A DNA stretch of 50,305 nt from UBA4615 sp046046245 (GTDB lineage Bacteria; Pseudomonadota; Gammaproteobacteria; Burkholderiales; Burkholderiaceae_E): contig JBJOKE010000089.1 of NCBI GenBank assembly GCA_046046245.1, positions 1 through 50,305 on the forward strand. The letters run 5' to 3'. A program made the translations under genes and the position numbers. Positions 26,475-35,145 of the stretch are shown here, one piece after another. Numbering within the stretch: the first letter of the stretch is position 1; each line of letters opens with the position of its first letter. The notes under the pieces are model-generated. The model had not been told where the DNA came from, ran no database searches, and worked only from the letters and a program-made list of their open reading frames with translations.

Positions 26475-27683
26475 TCATGCACGGGCCCCGAAGAGGCCTC
26501 GCAGCCACCCCGTCTGCCGGGCCGGCCGCGGCACGAGCGCGTCGCTCCATTCGGCGAGGCTCCGGGCGACGGGATCCTTGGGCGTGACGCGCAGGATCGG
26601 CTCGCCGCGGTTGATCGCGCCGGCGACGGCCGCGTAGCTGTTCGGCACGAAGACGCTCACGTCGCAGCCGAGCACCTTGCGGACCTCGGCTGCACCGATC
26701 GCGGCGTTCTTCTCCAGGCGGTTCGCCACCACCTGCAGCTTGTCCGCCGGATAGCCCAGCCCACCCAGCAGCGCGAGCAGTCGCCGGGCGTCGTGCAGCG
26801 TCGGGATCGTGTGCTGGATCACCACGTAGACAAGGTCCGCCTCGTCCAGGGCCCGGATCGTCACGGCGTCGACGACGCGCCCGAGATCGAGGATCACCGT
26901 GTCGAAGTGCTTGCGTGCGACGTCGATCAGCCGACCGACCGCATCCGGGCTCACGTCGACGGCGCGCTCGGGTGAGGCCGGCGCGGCCAGCACCCATTGA
27001 CGCTCGCTCGCGTGCACCATCGAGGATTCGAGGAGCGGACCGTCGATGCGGTCGATGTCGCGGCAGACTTCGGCCACATCCGAACCGGGCTTGCGCTCGG
27101 TCAGGAAGAGCGCGAGGTCGCCGAACTGCAGGTTGAGGTCGATCGTCGCGACCCGCTGGTCGTGGACCGAGAGCGCGTAGCCCAGGTTGGCCGCGAGGAA
27201 GGTCGCACCGCTGCCGCCCTTGGCCGGCATGAAGGCGAGCACCTTGCCCCGCCGTTCGCGAGACACCGTGACGCTCAGCCGCTCGAGCTGTCGCCGGATC
27301 GCAGCCGCGAGCGAATCGGGCGGCGAGTCCGGGAGCACCACTTCGCGCACGCCGGCGCGCATCGCACGCAGCAGCCCTTCGGCCGACATCCGCGGGGTGA
27401 CCAGCACCAGGGCGGTGGGATCGCGCGCGGCGAGCGCCGCCTCGATCCGAGCGAACTCGGTCTCCCCGAGCTCGGGCAGCTCGGCGACCGCAAGCCCGAC
27501 GTCGCCGCGCTGCAGGGCGGCGACGAGCTCGGCCACGCCGCCGACCTGGGCGCTGGCACGGACCGTCGCGACGATCGATCCGTACTCGCGCTCGAGCATC
27601 GACAAGGCCTCGGCACTCGACGCCAGCAGCAGCACCGGCACGTCGCGGGAAGTCGAAGCCACGCTTTCTGTCATCAGTTGCAT
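26475..27683 (-). CDS. cpaE: Tad pilus localisation protein CpaE/TadZ
   Basis: 402 residues. An N-terminal receiver-like domain (about 12-130) without a clear phosphorylation site is followed by a MinD/ParA-like ATPase domain with KGGSGATFLAANLGYAL and a DLNLQFGDL switch region. The P-loop keeps the first, signature Lys but has Ala where the second Lys of KGGxGKT stands, a degenerate form common in this family. It positions the pilus machine, often at a cell pole. Start at 27683 (MQLMTES) is a guess; the ATG at 27674 is equally near. It overlaps the upstream tadE gene. Confidence 0.92.
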   Translation of the reverse strand: MQLMTESVASTSRDVPVLLLASSAEALSMLEREYGSIVATVRASAQVGGVAELVAALQRGDVGLAVAELPELGETEFARIEAALAARDPTALVLVTPRMSAEGLLRAMRAGVREVVLPDSPPDSLAAAIRRQLERLSVTVSRERRGKVLAFMPAKGGSGATFLAANLGYALSVHDQRVATIDLNLQFGDLALFLTERKPGSDVAEVCRDIDRIDGPLLESSMVHASERQWVLAAPASPERAVDVSPDAVGRLIDVARKHFDTVILDLGRVVDAVTIRALDEADLVYVVIQHTIPTLHDARRLLALLGGLGYPADKLQVVANRLEKNAAIGAAEVRKVLGCDVSVFVPNSYAAVAGAINRGEPILRVTPKDPVARSLAEWSDALVPRPARQTGWLRGLFGARA

Positions 27684-28162
27684 AGGGTGTTCGCGCTGCC
27701 GTCGATCGCGCTGCGCAGGCTCTCGCGCATCAGCGTGGTGGAGAAATCGGGGATGGTCAGGGTCGCCGGCAGGAACCAGGCGATCCCGGGAATGCTGTAG
27801 CCCTGCAGGCCGACCCGTACCGCGGTGCAGGTCTCCACGGTGCATGCGCCGGCCGACCAGTCGGCGCCGCCGAGGCCGGTCGCGCGGAAGTACTGGACGG
27901 TGACCTGTCCGTCCTGCAGATCCGGCAGGAACTCCCGCATGCGGTTCGGCACGCCGGCCGAACCGACGTCGCAGACCGCCGCGACGCGAGCGCCGTAGCG
28001 CGTCGCCTCGCTGGCCGCGTTGAGCGTGAAGAGCCAGCGGCCGAACTCGGCGATGCCGATGATCAGCAGGAGGAACAGCAGGATGACCAGGGCGAACTCG
28101 ATCAGCGTGGCGCCACGCGCCGCGTGTCGCGGAGCCGGACGGTGTGTGTGCGCGGCGTGCAC
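27674..28162 (-). CDS. TadE-like pseudopilin (second of two)
   Basis: 162 residues from a GTG start at 28162 with GAGG eight bases upstream; no ATG fits. Residues 15-45 hold a prepilin-like processing site, ARG followed by ATLIEFALVI, with Glu at +5, and then one membrane helix. The rest is periplasmic with four Cys (CDVG, ACTVETC, and LCN at the end). TadE and TadF are minor pilins processed by the dedicated prepilin peptidase. It begins eight bases after the first tadE-like gene; either of the pair could be called TadF. Confidence 0.85.
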   Translation of the reverse strand: MHAAHTHRPAPRHAARGATLIEFALVILLFLLLIIGIAEFGRWLFTLNAASEATRYGARVAAVCDVGSAGVPNRMREFLPDLQDGQVTVQYFRATGLGGADWSAGACTVETCTAVRVGLQGYSIPGIAWFLPATLTIPDFSTTLMRESLRSAIDGSANTLCN

Positions 28163-28170
28163 GAGGGACC

Positions 28171-28665
28171 TCAGAAGAAGCTCTGCGGCATGACCGCGGC
28201 GATCGGACCGAAGTCCAGGTCGGGTACGACCAGGGTCACCCACGACACGAAGCGGTACGGCGTGCCCGGCGCTCCGATCGTCACGCGGACCAGATCCATC
28301 GTCCCCTGGCCGGTCTGCACGCCCGACAGCGACGGATCGCTGGTCGGGTCGGCGACGCGCACGTTCGCGGCGCTCAGCCCGGGGGCGACCGGATCCGCGC
28401 CGGCGCAGTCGGGAAGCCCGCACACCGCGACGTTGACCGCACGCGCGCGCACCCCCGCGTCGGCGGCGTTGTAGACCGCGAGGTATCGGGCGGCGGCCCG
28501 CGCGGATTTCGTCAGCGCGTCGTACTGGTACATCGCGCGGCCGAACTCGGTGATGCCGAAGACGGTGGTCAGCAGGATCGGCAGCACGAAGGCGAGCTCG
28601 AGCGCGGCGACGCCTCGCGCCATGCGCGGCTGCGGCAGGACGGGACGGCGGCCGCGCCGCATCAT
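28171..28665 (-). CDS. tadE: TadE-like pseudopilin (first of two)
   Basis: 164 residues. Prepilin-like signal: MARG followed by VAALELAFVLPILLTTVFG, with Glu at +5 of the mature end, then FGRAMYQYDAL, a segment typical of TadE. A periplasmic domain with one Cys pair (VCGLPDC) follows. The ATG at 28665 overlaps the tadG stop as ATGA, so translation is probably coupled. Confidence 0.88.
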   Translation of the reverse strand: MMRRGRRPVLPQPRMARGVAALELAFVLPILLTTVFGITEFGRAMYQYDALTKSARAAARYLAVYNAADAGVRARAVNVAVCGLPDCAGADPVAPGLSAANVRVADPTSDPSLSGVQTGQGTMDLVRVTIGAPGTPYRFVSWVTLVVPDLDFGPIAAVMPQSFF

Positions 28666-29960
28666 TGCACCAGCACCGGGACGAGCGGTCCGGCCGTGCC
28701 GCCGCCGAGCCCGGACGTCGCGCAGGGCGAGTTCGCGCTGCTGGCGACGCCCAGGAACTCGAGCTTCGCGGAGAACGCGCCGCCGCCCGGCGTCGAGATC
28801 GGGGACAGCAGCAGCATGCAGCCCCAGGCGTCGATCGGGACCGTCTGGCTGCCGGCGTAGGCCGAGCAGTTCACGATGGGAGCGAGCACCAGGCGTCGGT
28901 CCCGCCCGAAGCTGCCGTGCTGGGCGGCACTGATGGCCGTGTCGCTGCCGGTGAGCCCGACGCCTGTCGCCGCGGCCCCCTGGAACGCGCTGTGCGCCCC
29001 CCGCTGGGTGGTGTAGCCGTTCGGCGCGTCGTAGGCATCGCGACCCGAGGGCCAGGTGGTCGACGTGAACGCGTAGCCCGTGTAGTCGGGCGGCGCGGTG
29101 GTCAGCGGGCCGCCGGCGCCCTGCGCGATCTCGTTCGCCTTGTAGATGCCGAAGCGGGTGTTCCACGCGTCGACCAGCGACGCGGCCACGCCCGTCTGCC
29201 CGATCTCGTTGCTGATGCGAAGGTTGCACTGCCCCTGGCCGCGGATCAGCGCCGTCAGCTCGGAGGCGCCGCCGGCCGGCGGGCTGAAGTCCACCCAGCA
29301 GAAGTTGCCGCTGCCGGTGCCCGAGGTGCAACCGGCCGGCCCGCCGCCCCCCCCGCCGGTACTGCCCAGCCCGCTGATCCACGTGCCCGGGACCAGCCCG
29401 AAGGACGGACCGGTGGCCCCCGCGTCGCGGCAGACAGCGACCGGGAATCCGCAGTTGGTCTGCGATGGCGACAGCGTCGCGACCGCCGTCGCGGCGACGG
29501 TGGTGGTCGTGCCGACGGTGGCGAGCACGCGCGCGAACACCACCGGCACGTCGGCGAGCGGATACGTGCAGCGCGCGAAGCGAGCCGAGTTCCCGAGTCC
29601 GGCCGGTGCCCCGCCGCCGCCGGAATACGCGGTGTAGCTGCCGGCCAGGCTGTCGGAGAACGCGATCTCGATGGACTGCGCCGCCAGCGCCTGCTGCTGG
29701 AAGTCCGCCCGGTTCGCCGGCGTGCGACCGAACGCGACCGCACGGTCGAGCGCGTTCGGGTCGTTCAGTCCGGGGCGCAGCTGCGTGGCGGCGGCGAGCG
29801 CACAGGCATCCATCGCGGTCTGGAGTTCGGACCGGATGACGAACAGGCGGCCCAGGTCGACGGCGATGCCGATGAACCCGAGCAAGGCGACGATCAGCAG
29901 CCCGGTGATCACCGCCACGACGCCCCGCTGGCTCGCCCTGTCAGATCGTCTCGCCATCAC
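28662..29960 (-). CDS. tadG: TadG-like pilus-associated protein
   Basis: 432 residues. A short basic N-terminus is followed by QRG-VVAVITGLLIVALLGFIGIA, a TadG/TadE-like membrane helix that lacks Glu at +5, then a large exported domain. The first exported part has DLGRLFVIRSELQTAMDACALAAA, the putative Flp pilus assembly TadG N-terminal signature. The remaining ~330 residues carry about nine Cys and a Gly-only run at about 204-209; no von Willebrand MIDAS motif is visible. Minor pilin or anchor of the Tad system. The start could also be the second Met. Confidence 0.87.
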   Translation of the reverse strand: MMARRSDRASQRGVVAVITGLLIVALLGFIGIAVDLGRLFVIRSELQTAMDACALAAATQLRPGLNDPNALDRAVAFGRTPANRADFQQQALAAQSIEIAFSDSLAGSYTAYSGGGGAPAGLGNSARFARCTYPLADVPVVFARVLATVGTTTTVAATAVATLSPSQTNCGFPVAVCRDAGATGPSFGLVPGTWISGLGSTGGGGGGPAGCTSGTGSGNFCWVDFSPPAGGASELTALIRGQGQCNLRISNEIGQTGVAASLVDAWNTRFGIYKANEIAQGAGGPLTTAPPDYTGYAFTSTTWPSGRDAYDAPNGYTTQRGAHSAFQGAAATGVGLTGSDTAISAAQHGSFGRDRRLVLAPIVNCSAYAGSQTVPIDAWGCMLLLSPISTPGGGAFSAKLEFLGVASSANSPCATSGLGGGTAGPLVPVLVQ

Positions 29961-29987
29961 GACTCTCCTGCGCGCTCGGGCCCTGGC

Positions 29988-30269
29988 TCAGCGCCCGGAG
30001 CCGGTGGCGATGCCGCCGATGTTCAGCACCTCGAAGGTCGGCACCGGGTCCTTGAACGAGCTCTGGTAGCGCTCCACGGCCGCCCGCCCGGCGCGCCCGT
30101 CGATGCCCGGGAGGGTGTCGCCGTCGCGCCCTGCGTCCGGATTGAGCACCTGCAGCGCCCGGGCCTGGCGGACGGCTTCGCCGAACGTGGCGTCATACCT
30201 GGGTGTCGCCGCACATCCGGCCAGCAGCGACCCGGCGATCGCCACGCATGCGAACTGTCGTCGTTTCAT
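29988..30269 (-). CDS. Small lipoprotein of the Tad locus
   Basis: 93 residues. The signal ends in SLLAGC with the lipidated Cys at 19. The rest is soluble, with RYDATFGEAVRQARALQ and an Asn-Pro-Asp-Ala-Gly-rich middle; it contains VERYQSSFKDP near the end. ATG at 30269 with GGAG upstream; 14 bases after the secretin gene. I do not recognise a named family. Its place between secretin and TadG suggests an outer-membrane partner of the secretin. Confidence 0.8.
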   Translation of the reverse strand: MKRRQFACVAIAGSLLAGCAATPRYDATFGEAVRQARALQVLNPDAGRDGDTLPGIDGRAGRAAVERYQSSFKDPVPTFEVLNIGGIATGSGR

Positions 30270-30283
30270 GGGAGTTGCTCCGT

Positions 30284-31981
30284 TCACTTGATCTGGAAAC
30301 CGCTCGTCGACGGTGCGGTCGGGGCGGTCGGGGCGGTCGATGCGGGTCGAGGCGCCGCGGCCGCGGGCTCGGCGGATCCGGCGGCGGCCTCGCCTGCCGG
30401 CTGCGGCCCGCGGGGCCCCGGGACGTCGGGATGGCCGCTGCCCTCCATCCGCCCGCCGAGGAAGAACTCGGTGCGGCTCGGCGGCACGAAGTTGTCGGTC
30501 GGCAGAGCGATGTCCGCGGCCACCGGCTTCACGAGCCGCGGCGTGACGATGAACATCAGTTCCGAACGGTCGGTCTGGAATTCGCTGCTGCGGAACAGCG
30601 CGCCCAGCACCGGCACGTCGCCCAGCACGGGGAAGCGCTTGATCGTCTGGCTGACGTTGTTCTTGATCAGACCGGCGATCGCGAAGCTCTGGCCGTCGCG
30701 CAGCTGCACCGTCGTCTGGGCGCGCCGCGTCGTGAAGCTCGGCAGGATCGCGGTGACGCCGCCGACCGTGGTGAAGGGCGATCCGTTCTGCGACAGCTCG
30801 GAGACCTCCGGCGCGACACGCAGGTTGATGCGGTCGCCCTCGAGCACGGTGGGCGTGAACTTCAACCCGACGCCGAACTCCTTCTCCTCGAGCGTGATGG
30901 TCGGCACGCCCGTGCCCGCGTTGGTGCGCGAGACCGGGATGAAGATCTTGCCGCCGGCGAGGAAGCTGGCCTCCTGCCCGCTGATCGACACGATGTTCGG
31001 CTCGGCGAGCACGCGCACCAGTCCGTCGTTGCGCTCGGCGTCGATGGTGACAGAGTCGTTGCCCTTGGCGATGCCGAGCACGCCGGCCGAGGCGCTGAGG
31101 AAGTTGCTGATGATCCCGTAGCGCCAGTCCCCGCTCGAGCGCGATGCGTCGATGCCGACCCCGAGCTTGTCGAGCAGCTTCTTCGAGATCTCGGCGACCT
31201 TCACCTCGAGCATCACCTGCTGGTGACCGGCGATGCGCAGCATGTTCACGACCCGCAGCGAAGCGGTGCGCGCGGACGGGTCGGACGAGGCGGTCTGGAC
31301 CTGCCCGATCGCGAGCTCGCGGCCGGGTGCGGCCAGGCGATCGCCGGCGTTCACGGGCAGCGTGATGCCCCGGCTGAACGTCCGCACGTAGGCCTCGGCG
31401 ATCGACGCAGCCTGGTCGGCCTTGAGCGCGCTGGAGGCGACGCCCGAGAGCACGACCGCATCCGCCGCGCTGCTGACGCGGATGTCCTTCTCGCCCGGGA
31501 GCAGTTCGCGCATCCGCTGCTCGAGGGTACCGACGTCGACGTCCACGTTGACGTCGACGATCGTCGTCGCGGCGTTGCGACTCCACATGATCACGTTGGT
31601 CGAGCCGAACGCCTTGCCGAGCAGGTACAGCTCGCGCGGGCTGATCAGGGTGACGTCGGCGACCGCCGGATTGCCGACGGAGATGCGGTCGATCGCCCCG
31701 GGCAGCCTGAGCAGCGTCGACTTCCCGATCGTGAGGTTCATCATCGGACCGATCTCCGCCGGGGCGGGCTCGGCCACCGATCCGACAGGCCCCGTCGCGG
31801 CTGCCGCGCCGCGAACGGCGGGCGCGGGCGCCGTCGTCGCGCCCGGGGGCTTCGCACGCGCCCCGGTCACGCCGCGGATCACCACCGCGGACTCGGCCGT
31901 GGGCTGTGCGGACGCCACGGCGGGGGCCAGGACGGACCACGCGGCGAGCGCGAGGGCGAGGGGCGTTCTGCTGCCGTTCAT
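30284..31981 (-). CDS. cpaC: Tad pilus secretin CpaC/RcpA
   Basis: Outer-membrane channel through which the Flp pilus emerges. 565 residues. A signal peptide ends near residue 25 (VASAQ). The N-terminal secretin-type domain (about 75-150, with IGKSTLLRLPGAIDRISVGNP) is followed by a BON-like region, then the secretin core from about 265, with VPTITLEEKEFGVGLKFTPT and VLGDVPVLGALFRSSEF. The last 60 residues are Pro/Ala-rich. It lies 10 bases after cpaB. Confidence 0.95.
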   Translation of the reverse strand: MNGSRTPLALALAAWSVLAPAVASAQPTAESAVVIRGVTGARAKPPGATTAPAPAVRGAAAATGPVGSVAEPAPAEIGPMMNLTIGKSTLLRLPGAIDRISVGNPAVADVTLISPRELYLLGKAFGSTNVIMWSRNAATTIVDVNVDVDVGTLEQRMRELLPGEKDIRVSSAADAVVLSGVASSALKADQAASIAEAYVRTFSRGITLPVNAGDRLAAPGRELAIGQVQTASSDPSARTASLRVVNMLRIAGHQQVMLEVKVAEISKKLLDKLGVGIDASRSSGDWRYGIISNFLSASAGVLGIAKGNDSVTIDAERNDGLVRVLAEPNIVSISGQEASFLAGGKIFIPVSRTNAGTGVPTITLEEKEFGVGLKFTPTVLEGDRINLRVAPEVSELSQNGSPFTTVGGVTAILPSFTTRRAQTTVQLRDGQSFAIAGLIKNNVSQTIKRFPVLGDVPVLGALFRSSEFQTDRSELMFIVTPRLVKPVAADIALPTDNFVPPSRTEFFLGGRMEGSGHPDVPGPRGPQPAGEAAAGSAEPAAAAPRPASTAPTAPTAPSTSGFQIK

Positions 31982-31991
31982 CGTCGTTCTC

Positions 31992-32873
31992 CTAGAGGTC
32001 GGCGGTCGAGCGCTGCACGCCGCGGATCACCTCGATGCCGGGATGGAACTCGGGCGGCGGGGTGGGCACCGGAGCCGTCGCGACCTCCGGCCGAGGCTGG
32101 ACGCGGCGCACTGCGGGTCGAGGCACGGGTCCCTTCGCCGCGGGAGGCTCGACGCGCGCTTCGACCTGCGGCGGCTCGACGCGCCGCTCGCCGAGCAGAT
32201 CGGCCTTGCGCGTGCCGTTGGTCACCGTTTCATCGGCGTCGATCTGGTTGCGCAGCACCAGCGACAGGGTGCCGACGCTGCGGGCGAGATCGAGCCGCTC
32301 GGCGTGATCGGGCGTGACCTCGAGCGTCACCGCGTTGACCACCTTCGGCTTGCTGTCGTCCCGACTCGCCTCCTGCGCGACCGCCAGCACCAGGACGCGT
32401 TCGAGCACGATCTTCGACACCGGCCGCTGCTGGTCGTCCTGGGTGTTGACCATGACGTCGACGAAGCTTCCGGGCAGCGCGAAGCCCGCGACGCCCGCCA
32501 CCTCGTTCACCTTCACCGTGATCGCACGCTTGCCGCTGGGGATGACGGCCGACAGACCCCCGCGCGCCCCCACCGGGGCGAGCCGCGCCTCGAGCACCGG
32601 CTCGCCACGCTGCAGCGCGCTGATCACGACACGACCCTGCAGGTCCTTGGGATCGGAGAATGCGCCGCGCGGCATGGCGGTCGCGACCCAGGGCACCAGC
32701 TCGACCATGCTCGCATCGAGGGGCTGCCCGATGTCGACGTCGCGGGACAGCACGGCGATCCGCCTGCTGGTGGTGTCGGCCTGCTGCGCCAGCCAGCGGG
32801 CGGCGAGCAGGACAGCCGCCACCCCTGCGACGAGTGAGAGCAGCAGCATGGCGATGGCTCGCGAGCCTTTCAT
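31992..32873 (-). CDS. cpaB: Tad pilus assembly protein CpaB/RcpC
   Basis: 293 residues. One N-terminal membrane segment (about 8-28) is followed by a SAF domain at about 40-105 (RDVDIGQPLDASMVELVPW) and a RcpC/CpaB domain with VAGFALPGSFVDVMVNTQDD. A Pro-rich C-terminal tail follows. Periplasmic protein thought to link the secretin to the cell envelope. It is four bases after the AAA+ ATPase gene. Confidence 0.93.
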   Translation of the reverse strand: MKGSRAIAMLLLSLVAGVAAVLLAARWLAQQADTTSRRIAVLSRDVDIGQPLDASMVELVPWVATAMPRGAFSDPKDLQGRVVISALQRGEPVLEARLAPVGARGGLSAVIPSGKRAITVKVNEVAGVAGFALPGSFVDVMVNTQDDQQRPVSKIVLERVLVLAVAQEASRDDSKPKVVNAVTLEVTPDHAERLDLARSVGTLSLVLRNQIDADETVTNGTRKADLLGERRVEPPQVEARVEPPAAKGPVPRPAVRRVQPRPEVATAPVPTPPPEFHPGIEVIRGVQRSTADL

Positions 32874-32877
32874 CGTT

Positions 32878-34215
32878 TCACCTCGTTTCGTCTCGGAGAG
32901 TCGGGGCGCGGCCGGACGAACCGTCCGCGGAGAAGTAGACGGACCAGGCCCAGTCGAGGCCCTCCGGATCGAGGACGGGCGCCTCGCCCAGGTAGTCCGC
33001 GCGGTCGCGCAGCCTGCCGATCACGTCGAAGGGAATCGTCGGGTAGAGGGGCACGCGATGCCGGGCGTGCAGCCCCGCGATCAGGTGCTCGGCCGCGGCG
33101 TCGTCGAAGGGCACGCCGGCGCGCCCGCAGGCCTGGCGGATCACCTCGCGGTACCGGGGCGCATCCATGGCCTCGAGCCGCAGCTTGTAGCCGACGCGCC
33201 GCGAGAACGCCGGATCGCCCAGCGACTCCGGGGGGAGGTTCGAGGAGAACACCACCTTCACGTCGAAGGGGAGCAGGAACTTGCCGCCGGTGTGCAGCGC
33301 CAGGTGGTCGACGCGACGGTCGAGCGGGACGATCCAGCGGTTCATCAGCTCACGCGCGGCGACCCGCTGGCGGCCGAGGTCGTCGATCACCAGCATCCCG
33401 TTGTTGGCCTTGACCTGCGGCGGCGCGACGTAGAACCGGGACACCGCCTCGAACTGCAGCTCGAGCATCTCGAGCGTCAGTTCGCCGCCGACGGCGGTGA
33501 CCGGGCGGCGGACCGACACCCAGCGGTCGTCGGTCGGCGCGGCGCGTTCGAGGCTGTCGGCCGGGCCCGTCTCGGACATCGGCCGGTGCACCAGCGGATC
33601 GAACACCTGGATCACCTCACCGTCGACGAGGATCGCGTGGGGCACGAGGATCGCGTCGTGCATCACGTTGCCGAGCCGCTCCGCGATGTAGGTCTTTCCG
33701 GTCCCGCTCGGCCCGTACAGGAACAGCGCACGGTCGGAGTTCAGCGCCGCGCCGAGGGCATCGACGAGCGCATCGTGGACGACCGCGTCGCCGAGGCCCG
33801 AGCGCAGCCGTGCGCGGTCGACGTGACGACCGTGCTGCGCCTGCAGCGCGACCCGTGCGCAGTACGCGTCCAGCGCGACGGGCGCCGGGCCGACGTATCC
33901 GCATCGGGCCGTCGCGTCCTGCGCACGGACACGGCCGGCTTCGGTCAGCGCCCAGGTGACGTCGGCCTCGAAGCTGCCGCGCCGCGGCACCTCGGCGAGC
34001 TTCTCGGCACGCAGGAAGGCGAGGATCGGATCGATCACCGACAGCGGCAGGCGCAGGCGCACGGCGAGCTCGTCCTGCCGCGCCTCGCCGCCGGAGAGCA
34101 GGTGACGCAGGGTCAGCCCGGCCACGAACGCGAAGGGCAGGCCGGTCTCGGCCGGGGTGCGGGGCGCGCGCGGCGCGACCGTGGTCGTCAGGGCGTGCGG
34201 AGCAGTCCGATCCAT
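32878..34215 (-). CDS. AAA+ ATPase with winged-helix-like N-terminus, in the Tad locus
   Basis: 445 residues. Residues about 20-85 look like a small helical/winged-helix domain (LTLRHLLSGGEARQDELAVR, FLRAEKLAEVPRRG). The AAA+ core has Walker A GPSGTGKT (about 168-175), Walker B MLVIDDLGRQ (about 256-265) and a sensor-1-like VVFSSNLPPESLGDPAFSRR with arginines in finger position. A long C-terminal lid follows. It is distinct from CpaF: no Asp or His boxes. The start overlaps the prepilin peptidase gene by 28 bases. It sits between prepilin peptidase and cpaB, where the classical Tad set has no gene. Role unknown: chaperone-like or regulatory action on pilus assembly is inference. Confidence 0.85.
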   Translation of the reverse strand: MDRTAPHALTTTVAPRAPRTPAETGLPFAFVAGLTLRHLLSGGEARQDELAVRLRLPLSVIDPILAFLRAEKLAEVPRRGSFEADVTWALTEAGRVRAQDATARCGYVGPAPVALDAYCARVALQAQHGRHVDRARLRSGLGDAVVHDALVDALGAALNSDRALFLYGPSGTGKTYIAERLGNVMHDAILVPHAILVDGEVIQVFDPLVHRPMSETGPADSLERAAPTDDRWVSVRRPVTAVGGELTLEMLELQFEAVSRFYVAPPQVKANNGMLVIDDLGRQRVAARELMNRWIVPLDRRVDHLALHTGGKFLLPFDVKVVFSSNLPPESLGDPAFSRRVGYKLRLEAMDAPRYREVIRQACGRAGVPFDDAAAEHLIAGLHARHRVPLYPTIPFDVIGRLRDRADYLGEAPVLDPEGLDWAWSVYFSADGSSGRAPTLRDETR

Positions 34216-34781
34216 GTTCCAGCCAGGTAGAGGAGCGTCCCCGCGGCGATCGCCAGCGAGTACGGCATGCGATCGGCGCTGTCGCGCCGGGGATCGAAGG
34301 AGACCGCGACGCCGCCCGCGCCGCGCACGGCCAGGCCGGAGACCAGCGCCCGCAGGTTCGCCAGCACCGCCCGCGACGTGCCGGCCGCGAGCATCCGTGC
34401 GAGCGACAGTCCACCGCCCACCACGAAGACCGTCAGCAGCAGTCCGGGCAGGTGGATCCAGTGTCCGCTCGAGGCGCCCAGGCAGGCGGCGATCGCGGCG
34501 AGCAGCTTCACGTCGCCGCCGCCCATCGCACCCAGTGCCCGCAGCGGCAGCAGCGCCAGCAGCACGCCGGCGAAGGCCGCCGCCGCGCCGGCCAGTCCGA
34601 CGGCACCGGGCGCACGGGGATCGAAGGCCCATGCACCCGCAGGTCCGATCGCGTGCCAGAGCAGTCCGCCCGCAAGGCACGCGACGGATACTGCGTTGGG
34701 GATGCGTCGGCTGCGCAGGTCCTCGCCGCAGGCGAGCGCCAGCGTCGCGGCAATCAGGATCGCGGGGGGCAGCGCGTTCAT
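34188..34781 (-). CDS. cpaA: Prepilin peptidase CpaA/TadV
   Basis: Aspartic protease of family A24 that removes the leader from Flp pilin and the TadE-like proteins. 197 residues with about five membrane helices. The two catalytic Asp are visible: D21 in GEDLRSRRIPN and the one in MGGGDVKLLA at about 88. The N-terminal methylase-type domain of bifunctional PilD enzymes is absent, as usual for TadV. ATG at 34781; the frame further upstream is low-complexity. Confidence 0.92.
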   Translation of the reverse strand: MNALPPAILIAATLALACGEDLRSRRIPNAVSVACLAGGLLWHAIGPAGAWAFDPRAPGAVGLAGAAAAFAGVLLALLPLRALGAMGGGDVKLLAAIAACLGASSGHWIHLPGLLLTVFVVGGGLSLARMLAAGTSRAVLANLRALVSGLAVRGAGGVAVSFDPRRDSADRMPYSLAIAAGTLLYLAGTWIGLLRTP

Positions 34782-34839
34782 CGCGGCGTCGTGGAGACGG
34801 GGCCGTCCGGCGCGGACCGACCGACACGGCTGGGGCTCG

Positions 34840-34862
34840 CGGACGCCCGGAGCGGGCGTCCG
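34840..34862 (-). terminator. Strong hairpin between flp and cpaA
   Basis: CGGACGCCCG and CGGGCGTCCG form a perfect 10-bp stem with loop GAG, in the 184-base gap behind the pilin gene. There is no U-run. It is the kind of structure that protects an abundant upstream mRNA segment or partly stops transcription, which would favour pilin over assembly proteins. Confidence 0.55.
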
Positions 34863-34965
34863 GCGCGCCGCCCACACGACCGGGTGCCCGCAGCGACGCA
34901 TTCGCGACGCGATGCCGGTGACGTATCGGATGACACGGCGGGCCCCGGGATCGTCGGCGACCGGA

Positions 34966-35145
34966 TCAGTTCGGCGCCGGCGCGACCAGCCGCGCGGCGA
35001 TGTTGTTGAACATCGTGTTGAGGTTGGTGCCGAGCAGGCCGGCGCCCGCGATGATCGCCACGGCGATGAGCGCGGCGAGCAGGCCGTACTCGATCGCGGT
35101 CACGCCGTCTTCGTCATTCCAGAAGTCCCTGATCGGATTCGTCAT
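34966..35145 (-). CDS. flp: Flp-type major pilin
   Basis: 59 residues. A short leader ends in NDEDG at residue 14 and the mature protein begins VTAIEYGLLAALIAVAII, with the Glu-Tyr pair at +5/+6 that defines Flp pilins. The rest, GAGLLGTNLNTMFNNIAARL, is a typical Flp tail. Start choice: GGAG is six bases before the ATG at 35145 but touches the ATG at 35151, so 35145 is the functional start. First gene of the Tad locus. Structural subunit of adhesive bundled pili. Confidence 0.95.
   Translation of the reverse strand: MTNPIRDFWNDEDGVTAIEYGLLAALIAVAIIAGAGLLGTNLNTMFNNIAARLVAPAPN

Noticed and set aside
27674..35145. The locus considered as a type II or type IV secretion/pilus system other than Tad
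   Set aside because: Flp pilin signature, TadV-type peptidase, CpaB, CpaE and paired TadB/TadC together define a Tad system.
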